The translations under genes were made by a program, and so were the position numbers. A stretch of DNA of 16,466 nt from positions 1 through 16,466 of the forward strand of contig JAJZMN010000173.1 in assembly GCA_021850345.1 (NCBI GenBank). The letters run 5' to 3'. The notes under the pieces were generated by a model. That model worked only from the letters and a program-made list of their open reading frames with translations. It had not been told where the DNA came from and searched no databases. Within the stretch, counting starts at the first letter, position 1. Every line of letters starts with the position of its first letter. This document shows, in pieces, positions 7,692-14,615 of the stretch. Source of the stretch: Actinomycetes bacterium. Lineage in GTDB: Bacteria > Actinomycetota > Acidimicrobiia > Acidimicrobiales > RAAP-2.

Positions 7692-8207
7692 ATGACCCTG
7701 CGATCGCTGTTCACGTTCCCCGATCCCGTCAACGAGAAGGCGGCCCGGACGGTGGCCGCCTGCGTCGTGGTCATGAGCGTCACCGCGATCGCCGCCGACC
7801 AGCCCTGGCTGCTCGTCGCACTCGCCGCCGGCTTCTGGGCGCGGGTCCTCACCGGTCCCACGCTGAGCCCGATCGGCCGTCTCGCCACGTCGGTCGTGGC
7901 ACCAGCCCTCGGGAAGCCGAAGGAAGTCCCCGGGCCGCCCAAACGCTTCGCCCAGGGCATCGGCGCCGCCTTCAGCACGGCCGCGGTGGCACTGTGGTTC
8001 GGGGCAGACGCGCACACGGCGGCGCTGGCGGTGACCGCGTCCCTCGCCGGCGCCGCCCTCCTCGAGGCTGCACTGGGGCTCTGCCTCGGGTGCAAGATCT
8101 TCGGTCTGCTGATGCGTATCGGCCTCGTTCCCCAGTCGGTGTGCGAGGCGTGCGCCGACCTCTCGTCGCGCCACCCCGAGTTGTCCCGGGAGCCCGCTCG
8201 ACCCTGA
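7692..8207 (+). CDS. DUF4395 family integral membrane protein
   Basis: Seen: 171 residues. The family opening FPDPVNEKAARTVA (9-22) is followed by hydrophobic helices at about 22-35 and 40-52, the motif FWARVLTGPTLSPIGRLAT (48-66), GPPKRFAQGIGAAFS (81-95), and two more helices (about 95-105 and 110-130). Two CxxC pairs follow, CLGC at 131-134 and CEAC at 151-154, near the C-terminus. Known: DUF4395 proteins are widespread in actinobacteria and have no settled function. The cysteine pairs suggest a thiol redox or metal role, but that is inference. It is divergent from the LuxR-type regulator. The sigma factor gene follows after 60 bases and could be on the same transcript. Confidence 0.9.
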   Translation: MTLRSLFTFPDPVNEKAARTVAACVVVMSVTAIAADQPWLLVALAAGFWARVLTGPTLSPIGRLATSVVAPALGKPKEVPGPPKRFAQGIGAAFSTAAVALWFGADAHTAALAVTASLAGAALLEAALGLCLGCKIFGLLMRIGLVPQSVCEACADLSSRHPELSREPARP

Positions 8208-8267
8208 CAGGGTGCCCGTCCGGCAGGGGCTTCCTTCTGGCGCCCCACTCCGTCATGATGATGCGGG

Positions 8268-8825
8268 ATGCTGGGGGAGGAATACCGCGACGTGCTCGAC
8301 GCCGCTCGGGCTGGCGAGGAACGGGCGTTCGCGCGCTTGTACCGGGACCTGAACGCACCGCTCCTCCGCTACTTCGCCGCGCACGCGCCCTCCGAAGCCG
8401 AGGATCTGGCGTCCGAGACGTGGCTGGCCGCCGCGCGGCGCCTCGGCTCGTTCGAGGGTGACGAGCGGGACTTCCGGGCGTGGCTGTTCACGATCGCGCA
8501 CCGAAGGCTCGTCCAGCACTGGCGCGACGCGGCGAGACGTCCAAGGCAGGTGGCCGGTGCGGAGACCTTCGAGACCGTCCTCGGCAGCTCGGATACCGAG
8601 CGCGAGGCGCTGGAGGCGACCGAGGCGGTCGCGGCGGCACGGGCGCTCGCGGCCGCGCTCACTCGTGACCAGGCGCAGGTAGTGCTGCTCCGCGTCCTCG
8701 GGGAGCTGACGGTCGAGGAGGTCGCCGCCGCCCTGGGCAAGCGGCCGGGGACGGTCCGGGTCCTCCAGCACCGCGCGCTTCGCAGGCTCGCCGAGAAATT
8801 CGCGCTGGACCATGTAACGCCATGA
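8268..8825 (+). CDS. ECF-type RNA polymerase sigma factor (sigma-70 family)
   Basis: Seen: 185 residues with only sigma regions 2 and 4. Region 2 is at about 17-87 (ARLYRDLNAPLLRYF, AEDLASETWLAAARRL, DFRAWLFTIAHRRLVQHWRD). Region 4 is at about 126-176 (LTRDQAQVVLLRVLGELTVE, EEVAAALGKRPGTVRVLQHR). Known: ECF factors direct RNA polymerase to stress- or envelope-response promoters and are held by a partner until a signal arrives. The stop overlaps the next gene's ATG (ATGA at 8822), which ties it to that partner. The ATG at 8268 has no good Shine-Dalgarno; an in-frame GTG at 8292 has GGGGGAGG 11 bases upstream and would still keep region 2, so the start is uncertain. I see no obvious self-regulated ECF promoter upstream. 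Confidence 0.93.
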   Translation: MLGEEYRDVLDAARAGEERAFARLYRDLNAPLLRYFAAHAPSEAEDLASETWLAAARRLGSFEGDERDFRAWLFTIAHRRLVQHWRDAARRPRQVAGAETFETVLGSSDTEREALEATEAVAAARALAAALTRDQAQVVLLRVLGELTVEEVAAALGKRPGTVRVLQHRALRRLAEKFALDHVTP

Positions 8826-9718
8826 CACCCGAGCGCGATCTCCTAGACGAGATGCACAGATGGCCCATCGACGACGGGACCGCGGAGCTGTTGCTCGCGG
8901 GAAGGATCGATCCCAACGACGCGCCACCAGGCTATGCGGGGGTAGCCGAGCTGGTGCGGGTTGCTCGGGGAGCTGCCCTCCCGAAAGAGCTCAGCTGTGA
9001 AGCGACAGTGGTTCCGGTCGCCGCCGTCGTGGCGCCAGCTGCCCGACCCACTTCGAAGGAGATCCCCATGCGCAGGAAGCTCTTGCCGTTCAAGTTCGCC
9101 GCCGCCTCCGTCGTGGGCGCCGTCGGGTTTGCCACCGCGGCAGCTGCCGTCGGCGTGACGCTCACCTCCCATCACTCGCGGCCCAATTCCCATGCAGTGG
9201 TGCAGTTCGCCAACACGTCGCAGTCGAAGACCGCCACAGGTGGAGGGAAAGACGGCGGCACCGGGAGCAACTCGAATTCGGTTTCGGCGAGCCCCGTCGG
9301 ACCGGCGACGGGCATGACGAGCGGACATGCGACGTTCGGCCTCTGCACGGCATTCCTCGCCATCTACCGCACAGGCACAGGAGCGAATTCGCCCGCGTTC
9401 ACATCGACGGCCTTCAAGACCCTCACGACGACACTCGGCACCTCGACAGCATCGGCGACCGCCGCCAAGTGCAAGATGGTCGTGAAGACAACAAGGCCGA
9501 ACGCGGCAGCGAGCGGAGCCGGTACGACACCAGCGTCGCACCCGAACGCCACAACACATCCGATGCCGCCGACGCACGCGACGAAGACAACACACCCCGG
9601 GGCCACAGGACACACGCCGTCCGCGCAACCCCAGGCGACACCGACCACCGGGACAACACACCCGACGGCGACATCGCATCCCGCCGCGACAACACACATG
9701 CCGCCAGCACATTCGTGA
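8822..9718 (+). CDS. Putative membrane anti-sigma factor with Thr/His-rich outer tail
   Basis: Seen: 298 residues. A cytoplasmic part (1-82) contains LLLAGRIDPNDAPPGYAGVA, a pattern I associate with proteins encoded beside actinobacterial ECF sigma genes. One membrane segment lies at about 92-114 after MRRKLLPF. The outer part has two cysteines (GLCTAFLAIY and KCKMVV) that could form a disulfide. The last 60 or so residues are Thr/Pro/Ala with nine His in HP/TH repeats. There is no HxxxCxxC zinc motif of classical ZAS anti-sigma factors. Inference: it holds the sigma factor at the membrane and senses an external signal, perhaps a metal, through the His tail. Overlap with the sigma stop (ATGA) supports coupling. 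A strong internal RBS before M83 may give a second, secreted product. Confidence 0.8.
   Translation: MTPERDLLDEMHRWPIDDGTAELLLAGRIDPNDAPPGYAGVAELVRVARGAALPKELSCEATVVPVAAVVAPAARPTSKEIPMRRKLLPFKFAAASVVGAVGFATAAAAVGVTLTSHHSRPNSHAVVQFANTSQSKTATGGGKDGGTGSNSNSVSASPVGPATGMTSGHATFGLCTAFLAIYRTGTGANSPAFTSTAFKTLTTTLGTSTASATAAKCKMVVKTTRPNAAASGAGTTPASHPNATTHPMPPTHATKTTHPGATGHTPSAQPQATPTTGTTHPTATSHPAATTHMPPAHS
9056..9061 (+). promoter_or_regulatory. Internal ribosome binding site before codon 83 of the anti-sigma gene
   Basis: AAGGAG, six bases before an in-frame ATG at 9068. This is a better site than any at the gene's own start. A protein begun here (216 residues) would open with MRRKLLPFKF and a hydrophobic Ala-rich run, resembling a signal peptide, and would lack the cytoplasmic sigma-binding part. 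Confidence 0.55.
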
Positions 9719-9777
9719 GCTTGGCGGGGCCACCACGACGCCCTACCGCTCGCGGGCGGTCAGCCAGGATGCAACGA

Positions 9778-9806
9778 GATCAGCGGCTCCGTCCCGGTCG
9801 CTGATC
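9778..9806. terminator. Hairpin after the anti-sigma gene
   Basis: A perfect 8-bp inverted repeat gatcagcg (9778-9785) / cgctgatc (9799-9806) with a 13-base loop, 59 bases after the anti-sigma stop. It is followed by a C-run rather than a T-run, so it is a candidate terminator for the plus-strand unit by position only. Confidence 0.4.
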
Positions 9807-9824
9807 CCCCGGCCCGTGATACGG

Positions 9825-9836
9825 GGAACCGGTTCC
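9825..9836. other. Perfect 12-bp palindrome in convergent spacer
   Basis: ggaaccggttcc is fully self-complementary. It sits between two hairpins in the spacer of convergent genes, where an operator is not expected. It may be part of a larger fold or a protein site; no function is supported. Confidence 0.35.
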
Positions 9837-9865
9837 GGCTCCCCTTCATGTCCGACCCGATAGCA

Positions 9866-9907
9866 GGCCCCTCGCCGCCCGGCCGCCCGACCGGCCGGCG
9901 AGGGGCC
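9866..9907. terminator. Strong hairpin directly after the methyltransferase stop
   Basis: Twelve perfect base pairs between ggcccctcgccg (9866-9877) and cggcgaggggcc (9896-9907), all but one G-C, with an 18-base loop that can itself pair partly. On the minus strand it begins one base after the methyltransferase TGA (9911-9909). It probably ends that transcript and could also block read-through from the plus-strand sigma unit. No T-run follows. Confidence 0.65.
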
Positions 9908-9908
9908 C

Positions 9909-10757
9909 TCATTCGGTGGGCGGGCGACCCCCCACGGCAGCCTTCTCGGCCTGGAGCGTGTAGCTGGCCGCCAGGCGGGACGGTGTCTCGGTGAGGCGCC
10001 ACTCCCCGTCCTCCCCGCGCACCATCTGGCCCGGCAGCGCGTTCCACGGGACGCTCTGGTGCTCCTCCAGCGCCGTGATCCGCATGCCCTCGGCGAGGAG
10101 CGCGCTCGTGATCTCGCCAAGCCCGTGGTTCCACACTGCGGCGCGGGTGGCGCTGAACCGGGCTTCGGTCTCGACGTAGGTGAGCTCGGAGTCGTACACG
10201 AGGGGCTCGGGCTCTTCGAAGTAGGGGAAGCGCACGACGAGGTCGTCGGCGCGCCCGTCGTCGAGTGCCCAGAGCATCGGATGCCCTTCACGAAGGAAGA
10301 GCCGACCGCCCGGACGGAGCAGCCCGGCAACCACCCCGGCCCATCGCGTGGCGCTCGGCAGCCAGCAGAGCGCACCGATCCCGGTGTACACGAAGTCGAA
10401 GCCGCCTTCTCCGAGGACCTCCCTCGCGTCGTGCACGTCGCTCACCACGAAGTCGGCCTCTTCACCCGCGGCGACGGCGAGCTCACGCGCCGAGGCGATC
10501 GCCGGAACCGAGAAGTCCACTCCCGTCATGCGCGCGCCGAGCCGTGCGAGGGACACCGTGTCGGTGCCGATATGGCACTGGAGGTGGACGCCGCGCAGTC
10601 CCCGTAGATCACCGAGCCTGGGACGGTCGAACGCGACCACGTCGCTCACGAAGGTGCGGTCCGCGGCAAACCGCTCGACCGCATAGTCCCTCGACGCAAC
10701 GTGCGCGGGGACGCGTTCGTCCCAGTTGGCGCGGTTGATGGCCCGATAGTCCGTCAC
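9909..10757 (-). CDS. Class I SAM-dependent methyltransferase
   Basis: Seen: 282 residues. An opening DYRAINRANWDERVPAH (3-19) typical of a bacterial methyltransferase group is followed by the SAM-binding motif I VHLQCHIGTDTVSLARLGA (57-75), the acidic ribose ligand in GVDFS (D81), a FVVSDVHDA segment (103-111) and post-motif LLRPGGRLFLREGHP (146-160). Known: the fold transfers methyl from S-adenosylmethionine; the substrate is not predictable here. The frame stays open to 11537 but that part is antisense to cydD. I start at the GTG at 10757, where homology begins. This GTG overlaps a TGA (GTGA) ending a short leader inside a 14-bp duplication. No Shine-Dalgarno is visible. It is divergent from cydD and convergent with the anti-sigma gene. 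Confidence 0.88.
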   Translation of the reverse strand: MTDYRAINRANWDERVPAHVASRDYAVERFAADRTFVSDVVAFDRPRLGDLRGLRGVHLQCHIGTDTVSLARLGARMTGVDFSVPAIASARELAVAAGEEADFVVSDVHDAREVLGEGGFDFVYTGIGALCWLPSATRWAGVVAGLLRPGGRLFLREGHPMLWALDDGRADDLVVRFPYFEEPEPLVYDSELTYVETEARFSATRAAVWNHGLGEITSALLAEGMRITALEEHQSVPWNALPGQMVRGEDGEWRLTETPSRLAASYTLQAEKAAVGGRPPTE

Positions 10758-10779
10758 GACGGCATCGTCACGACGGCAT
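10752..10779 (-). repeat. 14-bp tandem duplication at the methyltransferase start
   Basis: The unit cgtcacgacggcat (plus strand) occurs at 10752-10765 and 10766-10779. On the minus strand each copy reads ATG CCG TCG TGA CG. The TGA overlaps a GTG (GTGA). The distal GTG (10771) reads ACG ATG CCG TCG TGA and ends exactly on the TGA that overlaps the true start GTG at 10757. The effect is a small leader with two stop/start overlaps in series. Confidence 0.9.
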
Positions 10780-10935
10780 CGTCCCACAGGGCAGGGCCGG
10801 AGACAGTGGCGGACGCGGCGGCACCCTCTTCGGGACTGCCTCGGCCCCGGTGGCCGCCGGGACGCTGCTCGCGGCGGCGGCGCCGGCGCCGGGACGCTGA
10901 GCCGGTCCGCCTGTCGGGCGCGCACACTGCGGCAG

Positions 10936-10941
10936 TAGGTT
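10936..10941 (+). promoter_or_regulatory. -10-like TAGGTT for cydDC
   Basis: TAGGTT ends nine bases before the cydD ATG at 10951. A weak -35-like ctgtcg (10911-10916) is 19 bases upstream. The nine bases aggcgggac include a partial Shine-Dalgarno (ggcggg), so the message may be nearly leaderless. The 193-base spacer to the methyltransferase otherwise shows only GC-rich runs. Confidence 0.35.
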
Positions 10942-10950
10942 AGGCGGGAC

Positions 10951-12786
10951 ATGTCCACCACAGCCGTCCAGCGGCGCCGCGGTGGCCTGATCGACCGTCG
11001 GCTCGCTGCGCGGGTGTCCGCGACGCGGCGGTACCTCCTCACCGCGGTGGGCGTCGGCGTCGCGTCCACCGTCTGCGTCGTCGCGCAAGCCGTCCTGCTC
11101 GCGTCCGTCGTGTCTGCGACCGTCCTGCACGGCGCGACGCTCGGCGACCTTGCGCCGCGCCTTGCGGGTCTCGCCGCGGCCTTCTTGGCCCGTGCGACGC
11201 TCGGCTGGGCGGGTGAATCCGCTGCCCAGGCGACCGGCACGGCGGTGACCTCGGCGCTGCGCCGCCAGTTGCTGCGCCATGCGCTCGCCCTGGGGCCGAC
11301 GTGGCTGAGCGGTGAGCGGGCGGGGGAGCTGTCGCTCGCCGCAACCCGTGGCACCAATGCGCTGACGACGTACTTCGGGCGGTATCTGCCGCAGGCGGTG
11401 CTGGCCGCGCTCGCCCCACTCGGCATCCTTGCGTGGGTTGCCAGTGAGGACTGGCCCTCCCTGCTCATCCTTTTCGCGCTCGTCGCGCTCGTGCCCGTGG
11501 CGATGGTCCACTTCGGACGCGAGTCCGCCGCGCGCACCCGCCGGCAGTGGCGCCGCCTCTCGTCGCTTTCAGCCCGGTTCTTGGACCTCTTGAGAGGCCT
11601 GCCGACGCTCCGAGCGTTCGGCAGGGAGGCTCAGGGCCGCCGGGAGGTCGTGGAAGCCACCGAGGGCCTGCGCCAGACGACCCTCAGCACGCTGCGCGTC
11701 GCCTTCCTGTCCGCTCTCGCGCTCGAGTTCATCGCCGGCATCGGCACCGGACTCGTCGCCATGGTGCTCGGCCTTCGCCTCCTCGGTGGACACGTGAGCC
11801 TCTACACCGCGATGGCCGTGCTGCTCGTCTCCCCGGAGGTCTTCCTGCCGCTCCGCCGAGCCGCAGCAGAGTTCCACGCGAGCACCGAGGGGCAGGCAGC
11901 CGCGGACCGCATCATCTCCGTGCTCGACACCCACGTGGCGGCGCCGGGCCCAGAGGCGCCGGCGGAGGGGGCGGAACCGGTGCCCGACGGGCTCGTCGAC
12001 GGGCTCACCGTTGACGCCGTCGCGGTGGGTGGCTCGCACACCCGCCGCGCGTCCCGGAGCGACGGCGCGGTGCTCCGGGCGGAGGACGTCGTGGTGACCT
12101 TCCCCGGACGCGGTTCGCCCGCCCTGCTCGGCTTCTCGATCGACCTCGCCGAAGGCGAGCACGTCGCGCTCGTCGGTCCTTCCGGCTCCGGGAAGTCCAC
12201 GGCGATCAACCTCTTTCTCGGCTTCGTACGCCCCAGTTCCGGTGTGGTGCTCGTCGACGATCACGACCTCGCTCGCATTGACCCTGCCCTCTGGCGTCGC
12301 CGGGTCTCATGGGTGCCCCAGCGTCCCCATCTCCTGCACGGCTCGATCGCCGACAACCTGCGCATCGCCGATCCCGGCGCGACCGCGTCGGCTCTCGCTC
12401 GCGCGATCGACATGGTCGGCCTCTCGCACACGGTGAGCGGCCTCCCGCACGGGCTCGAGACCGCGGTCGGCGAAGGAGGGGTGTCCTTGAGCGCAGGGGA
12501 ACGCCAGCGGCTCGCGCTCGCCCGAGCGGTGGTCCGGGACGCTCCCGTGGTCCTTCTCGACGAACCGGTCGCGCACCTCGACGCCCATGCCGAGGCGTCG
12601 TTGCGCGACACGCTCGGCGACTGGTTCGAGTCCCGGACGGTGCTCGTGGCCGCGCACCGGCCAGAGCTCGTTGCACGCCTCGACCGTGTGGTGCGGATCG
12701 GCGCGCGCCACGAGGCCGGCGAGCACGCAGAGAGCGACGGAGCAGGCGGCACCGGTGAAGACCCGGCGGAAGCGGCGTACCGATGA
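10951..12786 (+). CDS. cydD: ABC exporter half CydD (membrane + ATPase), cytochrome bd assembly
   Basis: Seen: 611 residues. The membrane domain (about 1-320) has CydD-type blocks ERAGELSLAATRGTNALTTY, GLPTLRAFGRE and LLVSPEVFLPLRRAAAEFHA. The ATPase domain has Walker A GPSGSGKST (409-417), Q-loop Q457 in WVPQRPH, signature LSAGE (513-517), Walker B LLDE (D537, E538) and H-loop H569. Known: CydD pairs with CydC to export glutathione/cysteine or move heme-related reductant across the membrane, and is needed to mature cytochrome bd oxidase. The stop overlaps cydC (ATGA at 12783), giving equal-dose translation of both halves. In many actinobacteria cydAB lies directly upstream; here a divergent methyltransferase does. 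Signature LSAGE rather than LSGGQ is usual for CydD. Confidence 0.93.
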   Translation: MSTTAVQRRRGGLIDRRLAARVSATRRYLLTAVGVGVASTVCVVAQAVLLASVVSATVLHGATLGDLAPRLAGLAAAFLARATLGWAGESAAQATGTAVTSALRRQLLRHALALGPTWLSGERAGELSLAATRGTNALTTYFGRYLPQAVLAALAPLGILAWVASEDWPSLLILFALVALVPVAMVHFGRESAARTRRQWRRLSSLSARFLDLLRGLPTLRAFGREAQGRREVVEATEGLRQTTLSTLRVAFLSALALEFIAGIGTGLVAMVLGLRLLGGHVSLYTAMAVLLVSPEVFLPLRRAAAEFHASTEGQAAADRIISVLDTHVAAPGPEAPAEGAEPVPDGLVDGLTVDAVAVGGSHTRRASRSDGAVLRAEDVVVTFPGRGSPALLGFSIDLAEGEHVALVGPSGSGKSTAINLFLGFVRPSSGVVLVDDHDLARIDPALWRRRVSWVPQRPHLLHGSIADNLRIADPGATASALARAIDMVGLSHTVSGLPHGLETAVGEGGVSLSAGERQRLALARAVVRDAPVVLLDEPVAHLDAHAEASLRDTLGDWFESRTVLVAAHRPELVARLDRVVRIGARHEAGEHAESDGAGGTGEDPAEAAYR

Positions 12787-14615
12787 CCGAGCCGGCGACC
12801 GACAAGGCGAGCGAGCCGGCGACCGACAAGGCGAGCAAGGGCCCCGCCCCGGCCTGGAGCGTGGTCCGGACCCTGCTGCGCATCGGCGCGCCGCCGTGGC
12901 GAAAGCTCGCGCTCGCCGCGCTGCTCGGGGTCCTCGGCGCGCTCGCGACCGTCGGGCTGCTCGCTGGCTCCGGCTACGTCGTCGACAGGGCGGCATTCCG
13001 CCCCGGGCTCGGCGCGATCGCCGGCGTCCTTGCGTCGGTGGAGGTGCTCGCCTTCCTTCGCGGACCGCTCCGCTACGGCGAAAGGCTCGTCGCCCACGAT
13101 GCCGCCTTCCGCTCTCTCGGTCGTTGGCGCGTGTGGCTCTACGACCGGCTCGAGCCCCTGGCACCCGCGGGACTGGGTGGGTGGCGCAGCGGCGACCTCC
13201 TCGCGCGCCTCACCGACGACGTCGACACGCTGCAGGACCTCTACCTTCGCTGCCTCCTGCCGGTGGTCGTCACCGTGGCGGCCGCCACCGTCGCGGTCGT
13301 GCTCGTCGCGGTCGTGCTTCCTGTCGCCGGCGCGGTGCTCGCGGCATCACTCGCCATCGCGCTCATCGCCGCCCCGGCGGCAGCCGTGGCGACCGGAACC
13401 GCACGCGGCCGCGAAGCCGAGCTACGCGGCCGCCTCGCGGCAGAGGTCGTCGACCTGCTTCGCGCCGCACCCGAGCTGCTCGCGTTCGGCCGTGAGCATG
13501 CGGCGCTCTCCGAGCTCGAGGCAACGGACCAAGAGCTCACCGCCATCGCGAGGCGCCGCGCATGGGCGTCGGGGGCGTCGGGGGCAATCGTGACGGCGTG
13601 CCTCGGCGCCGCGGTGACGGCAGTCCTCGGCCTGGGCGTGGCCGCGGTGCGCGCGCACGACATGGGGCCCGTCATGCTCGCGGTGCTGCCGCTCGCCGCT
13701 GTCGGCGCATTCGAGACCGTCCCCGCGGTCGCCTCTGCCGCGGTGCGGGCAGCCGACGTCGTCGCCGCGGGCCGCCGGATCCTCGACCTCGGGTCCATCC
13801 CCGTGCCGGTCGTCGATCCGGAGCGCCCCCTTTCCCTGCCCGACGGCTGCCCCGCGATCATGGTGCGTGGCGCACGCCTCCGCTACGGCGCGCAGCTCCC
13901 ATGGGCGCTCGACGGCATGGACCTCGACGTCGCGCCCGGCACGCGCGTGGGGCTCGTCGGCGCAAGCGGCGCCGGCAAGAGCAGCCTCGTGCACGCGTTG
14001 CTGCGCTTCTGGCCGCTCCAAGGTGGGTCGGCGGCGCTCGGGGGTGCCGCGCTCGACGCCCTCCGCCAGAAAGACGTGCGGCGCGCGATCGCGCTCGTCG
14101 ACCAGGACGCACACGTCTTCGCCGGCACCATCAGGCAAAACGTCATGCTCGGACGACCGACGGCGAGCGACGAGGAGGTGGCGGCAGCCCTCCAACGCGC
14201 GCAGCTCGCCGACTGGGTGGCGAACCTCCCCGAGGGACTGGCCACCCATGTCGGCGAGGAAGGTGCCCGGGTCTCGGGTGGCCAGCGGCGCCGGATCGCG
14301 CTCGCAAGAGCCCTCCTCGTCGACTCGCCGGTGCTCGTGCTCGACGAGCCGACCGCAGGCCTGGACCGCGCGCGTGGGGCGCGCCTCATCGCCGACATCG
14401 TGGACGACGCGGCCGCCCGCGGCACCAGCGTCGTGCTCGTCACCCATCGGGCCGCTGACCTCGACCGCCTCGACCGCGTCGTGGTCATGGTGGACGGCCA
14501 CGTCGCCCCCGATGATCACGCACGCGGCGGGGTCTCCGGCGCCGCCGGTGCGCGAGCTGCGCGAGCTGCGCACGGCCGGTCGGTTGGCAACGGGGATGGC
14601 GAACTTCCAGAATGA
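12783..14615 (+). CDS. cydC: ABC exporter half CydC (membrane + ATPase), cytochrome bd assembly
   Basis: Seen: 610 residues. After a duplicated EPATDKAS (3-18) the membrane domain runs to about 330, with LLAGSGYVVDRAAF, FLRGPLRYGERLVAHDAAFR and the CydC hallmark SGDLLARLTDDVDTLQDLYL. The ATPase domain has Walker A GASGAGKSS (393-401), Q441 in VDQDAHVFAGTIRQN, signature SGGQ (498-501), Walker B LVLDE (D521, E522) and H555. Known: forms the CydDC heterodimer with the product of the preceding gene. The ATG overlaps the cydD stop. The C-terminus beyond about 585 is Ala/Gly/Arg-rich and contains a 9-bp repeat (gcgcgagct twice, 14550-14567). An imperfect 15-bp repeat (13290-13319) doubles AVVLV inside a membrane helix. 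Confidence 0.93.
   Translation: MTEPATDKASEPATDKASKGPAPAWSVVRTLLRIGAPPWRKLALAALLGVLGALATVGLLAGSGYVVDRAAFRPGLGAIAGVLASVEVLAFLRGPLRYGERLVAHDAAFRSLGRWRVWLYDRLEPLAPAGLGGWRSGDLLARLTDDVDTLQDLYLRCLLPVVVTVAAATVAVVLVAVVLPVAGAVLAASLAIALIAAPAAAVATGTARGREAELRGRLAAEVVDLLRAAPELLAFGREHAALSELEATDQELTAIARRRAWASGASGAIVTACLGAAVTAVLGLGVAAVRAHDMGPVMLAVLPLAAVGAFETVPAVASAAVRAADVVAAGRRILDLGSIPVPVVDPERPLSLPDGCPAIMVRGARLRYGAQLPWALDGMDLDVAPGTRVGLVGASGAGKSSLVHALLRFWPLQGGSAALGGAALDALRQKDVRRAIALVDQDAHVFAGTIRQNVMLGRPTASDEEVAAALQRAQLADWVANLPEGLATHVGEEGARVSGGQRRRIALARALLVDSPVLVLDEPTAGLDRARGARLIADIVDDAAARGTSVVLVTHRAADLDRLDRVVVMVDGHVAPDDHARGGVSGAAGARAARAAHGRSVGNGDGELPE
12789..12836 (+). repeat. 24-bp in-frame tandem duplication at the cydC N-terminus
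   Basis: Two exact 24-base copies (12789-12812 and 12813-12836) starting at the third codon of cydC, giving EPATDKAS twice. Exact identity at DNA level indicates recent duplication. It lies before the first membrane helix, so it should be tolerated. Confidence 0.95.

Noticed and set aside
5548..7695. 715-residue open frame on the plus strand
   Set aside because: It is the antisense shadow of the LuxR-type regulator, rich in Arg/Gln/Gly with no recognisable motif, as expected for GC-rich coding DNA.
9766..9850. tRNA-like fold in the convergent spacer
   Set aside because: No T-loop GGTTCRA motif in the right place and no acceptor stem; the symmetry is explained by separate hairpins.
9743..9870. 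Small minus-strand protein ending DLVASWLTARER
   Set aside because: It is only the tail of a longer shadow frame across the methyltransferase, overlaps the hairpins, and has no start signal.
10758..11537. N-terminal extension of the methyltransferase frame (about 260 residues)
   Set aside because: It is antisense to cydD and of shadow composition; methyltransferase similarity starts at the GTG at 10757.
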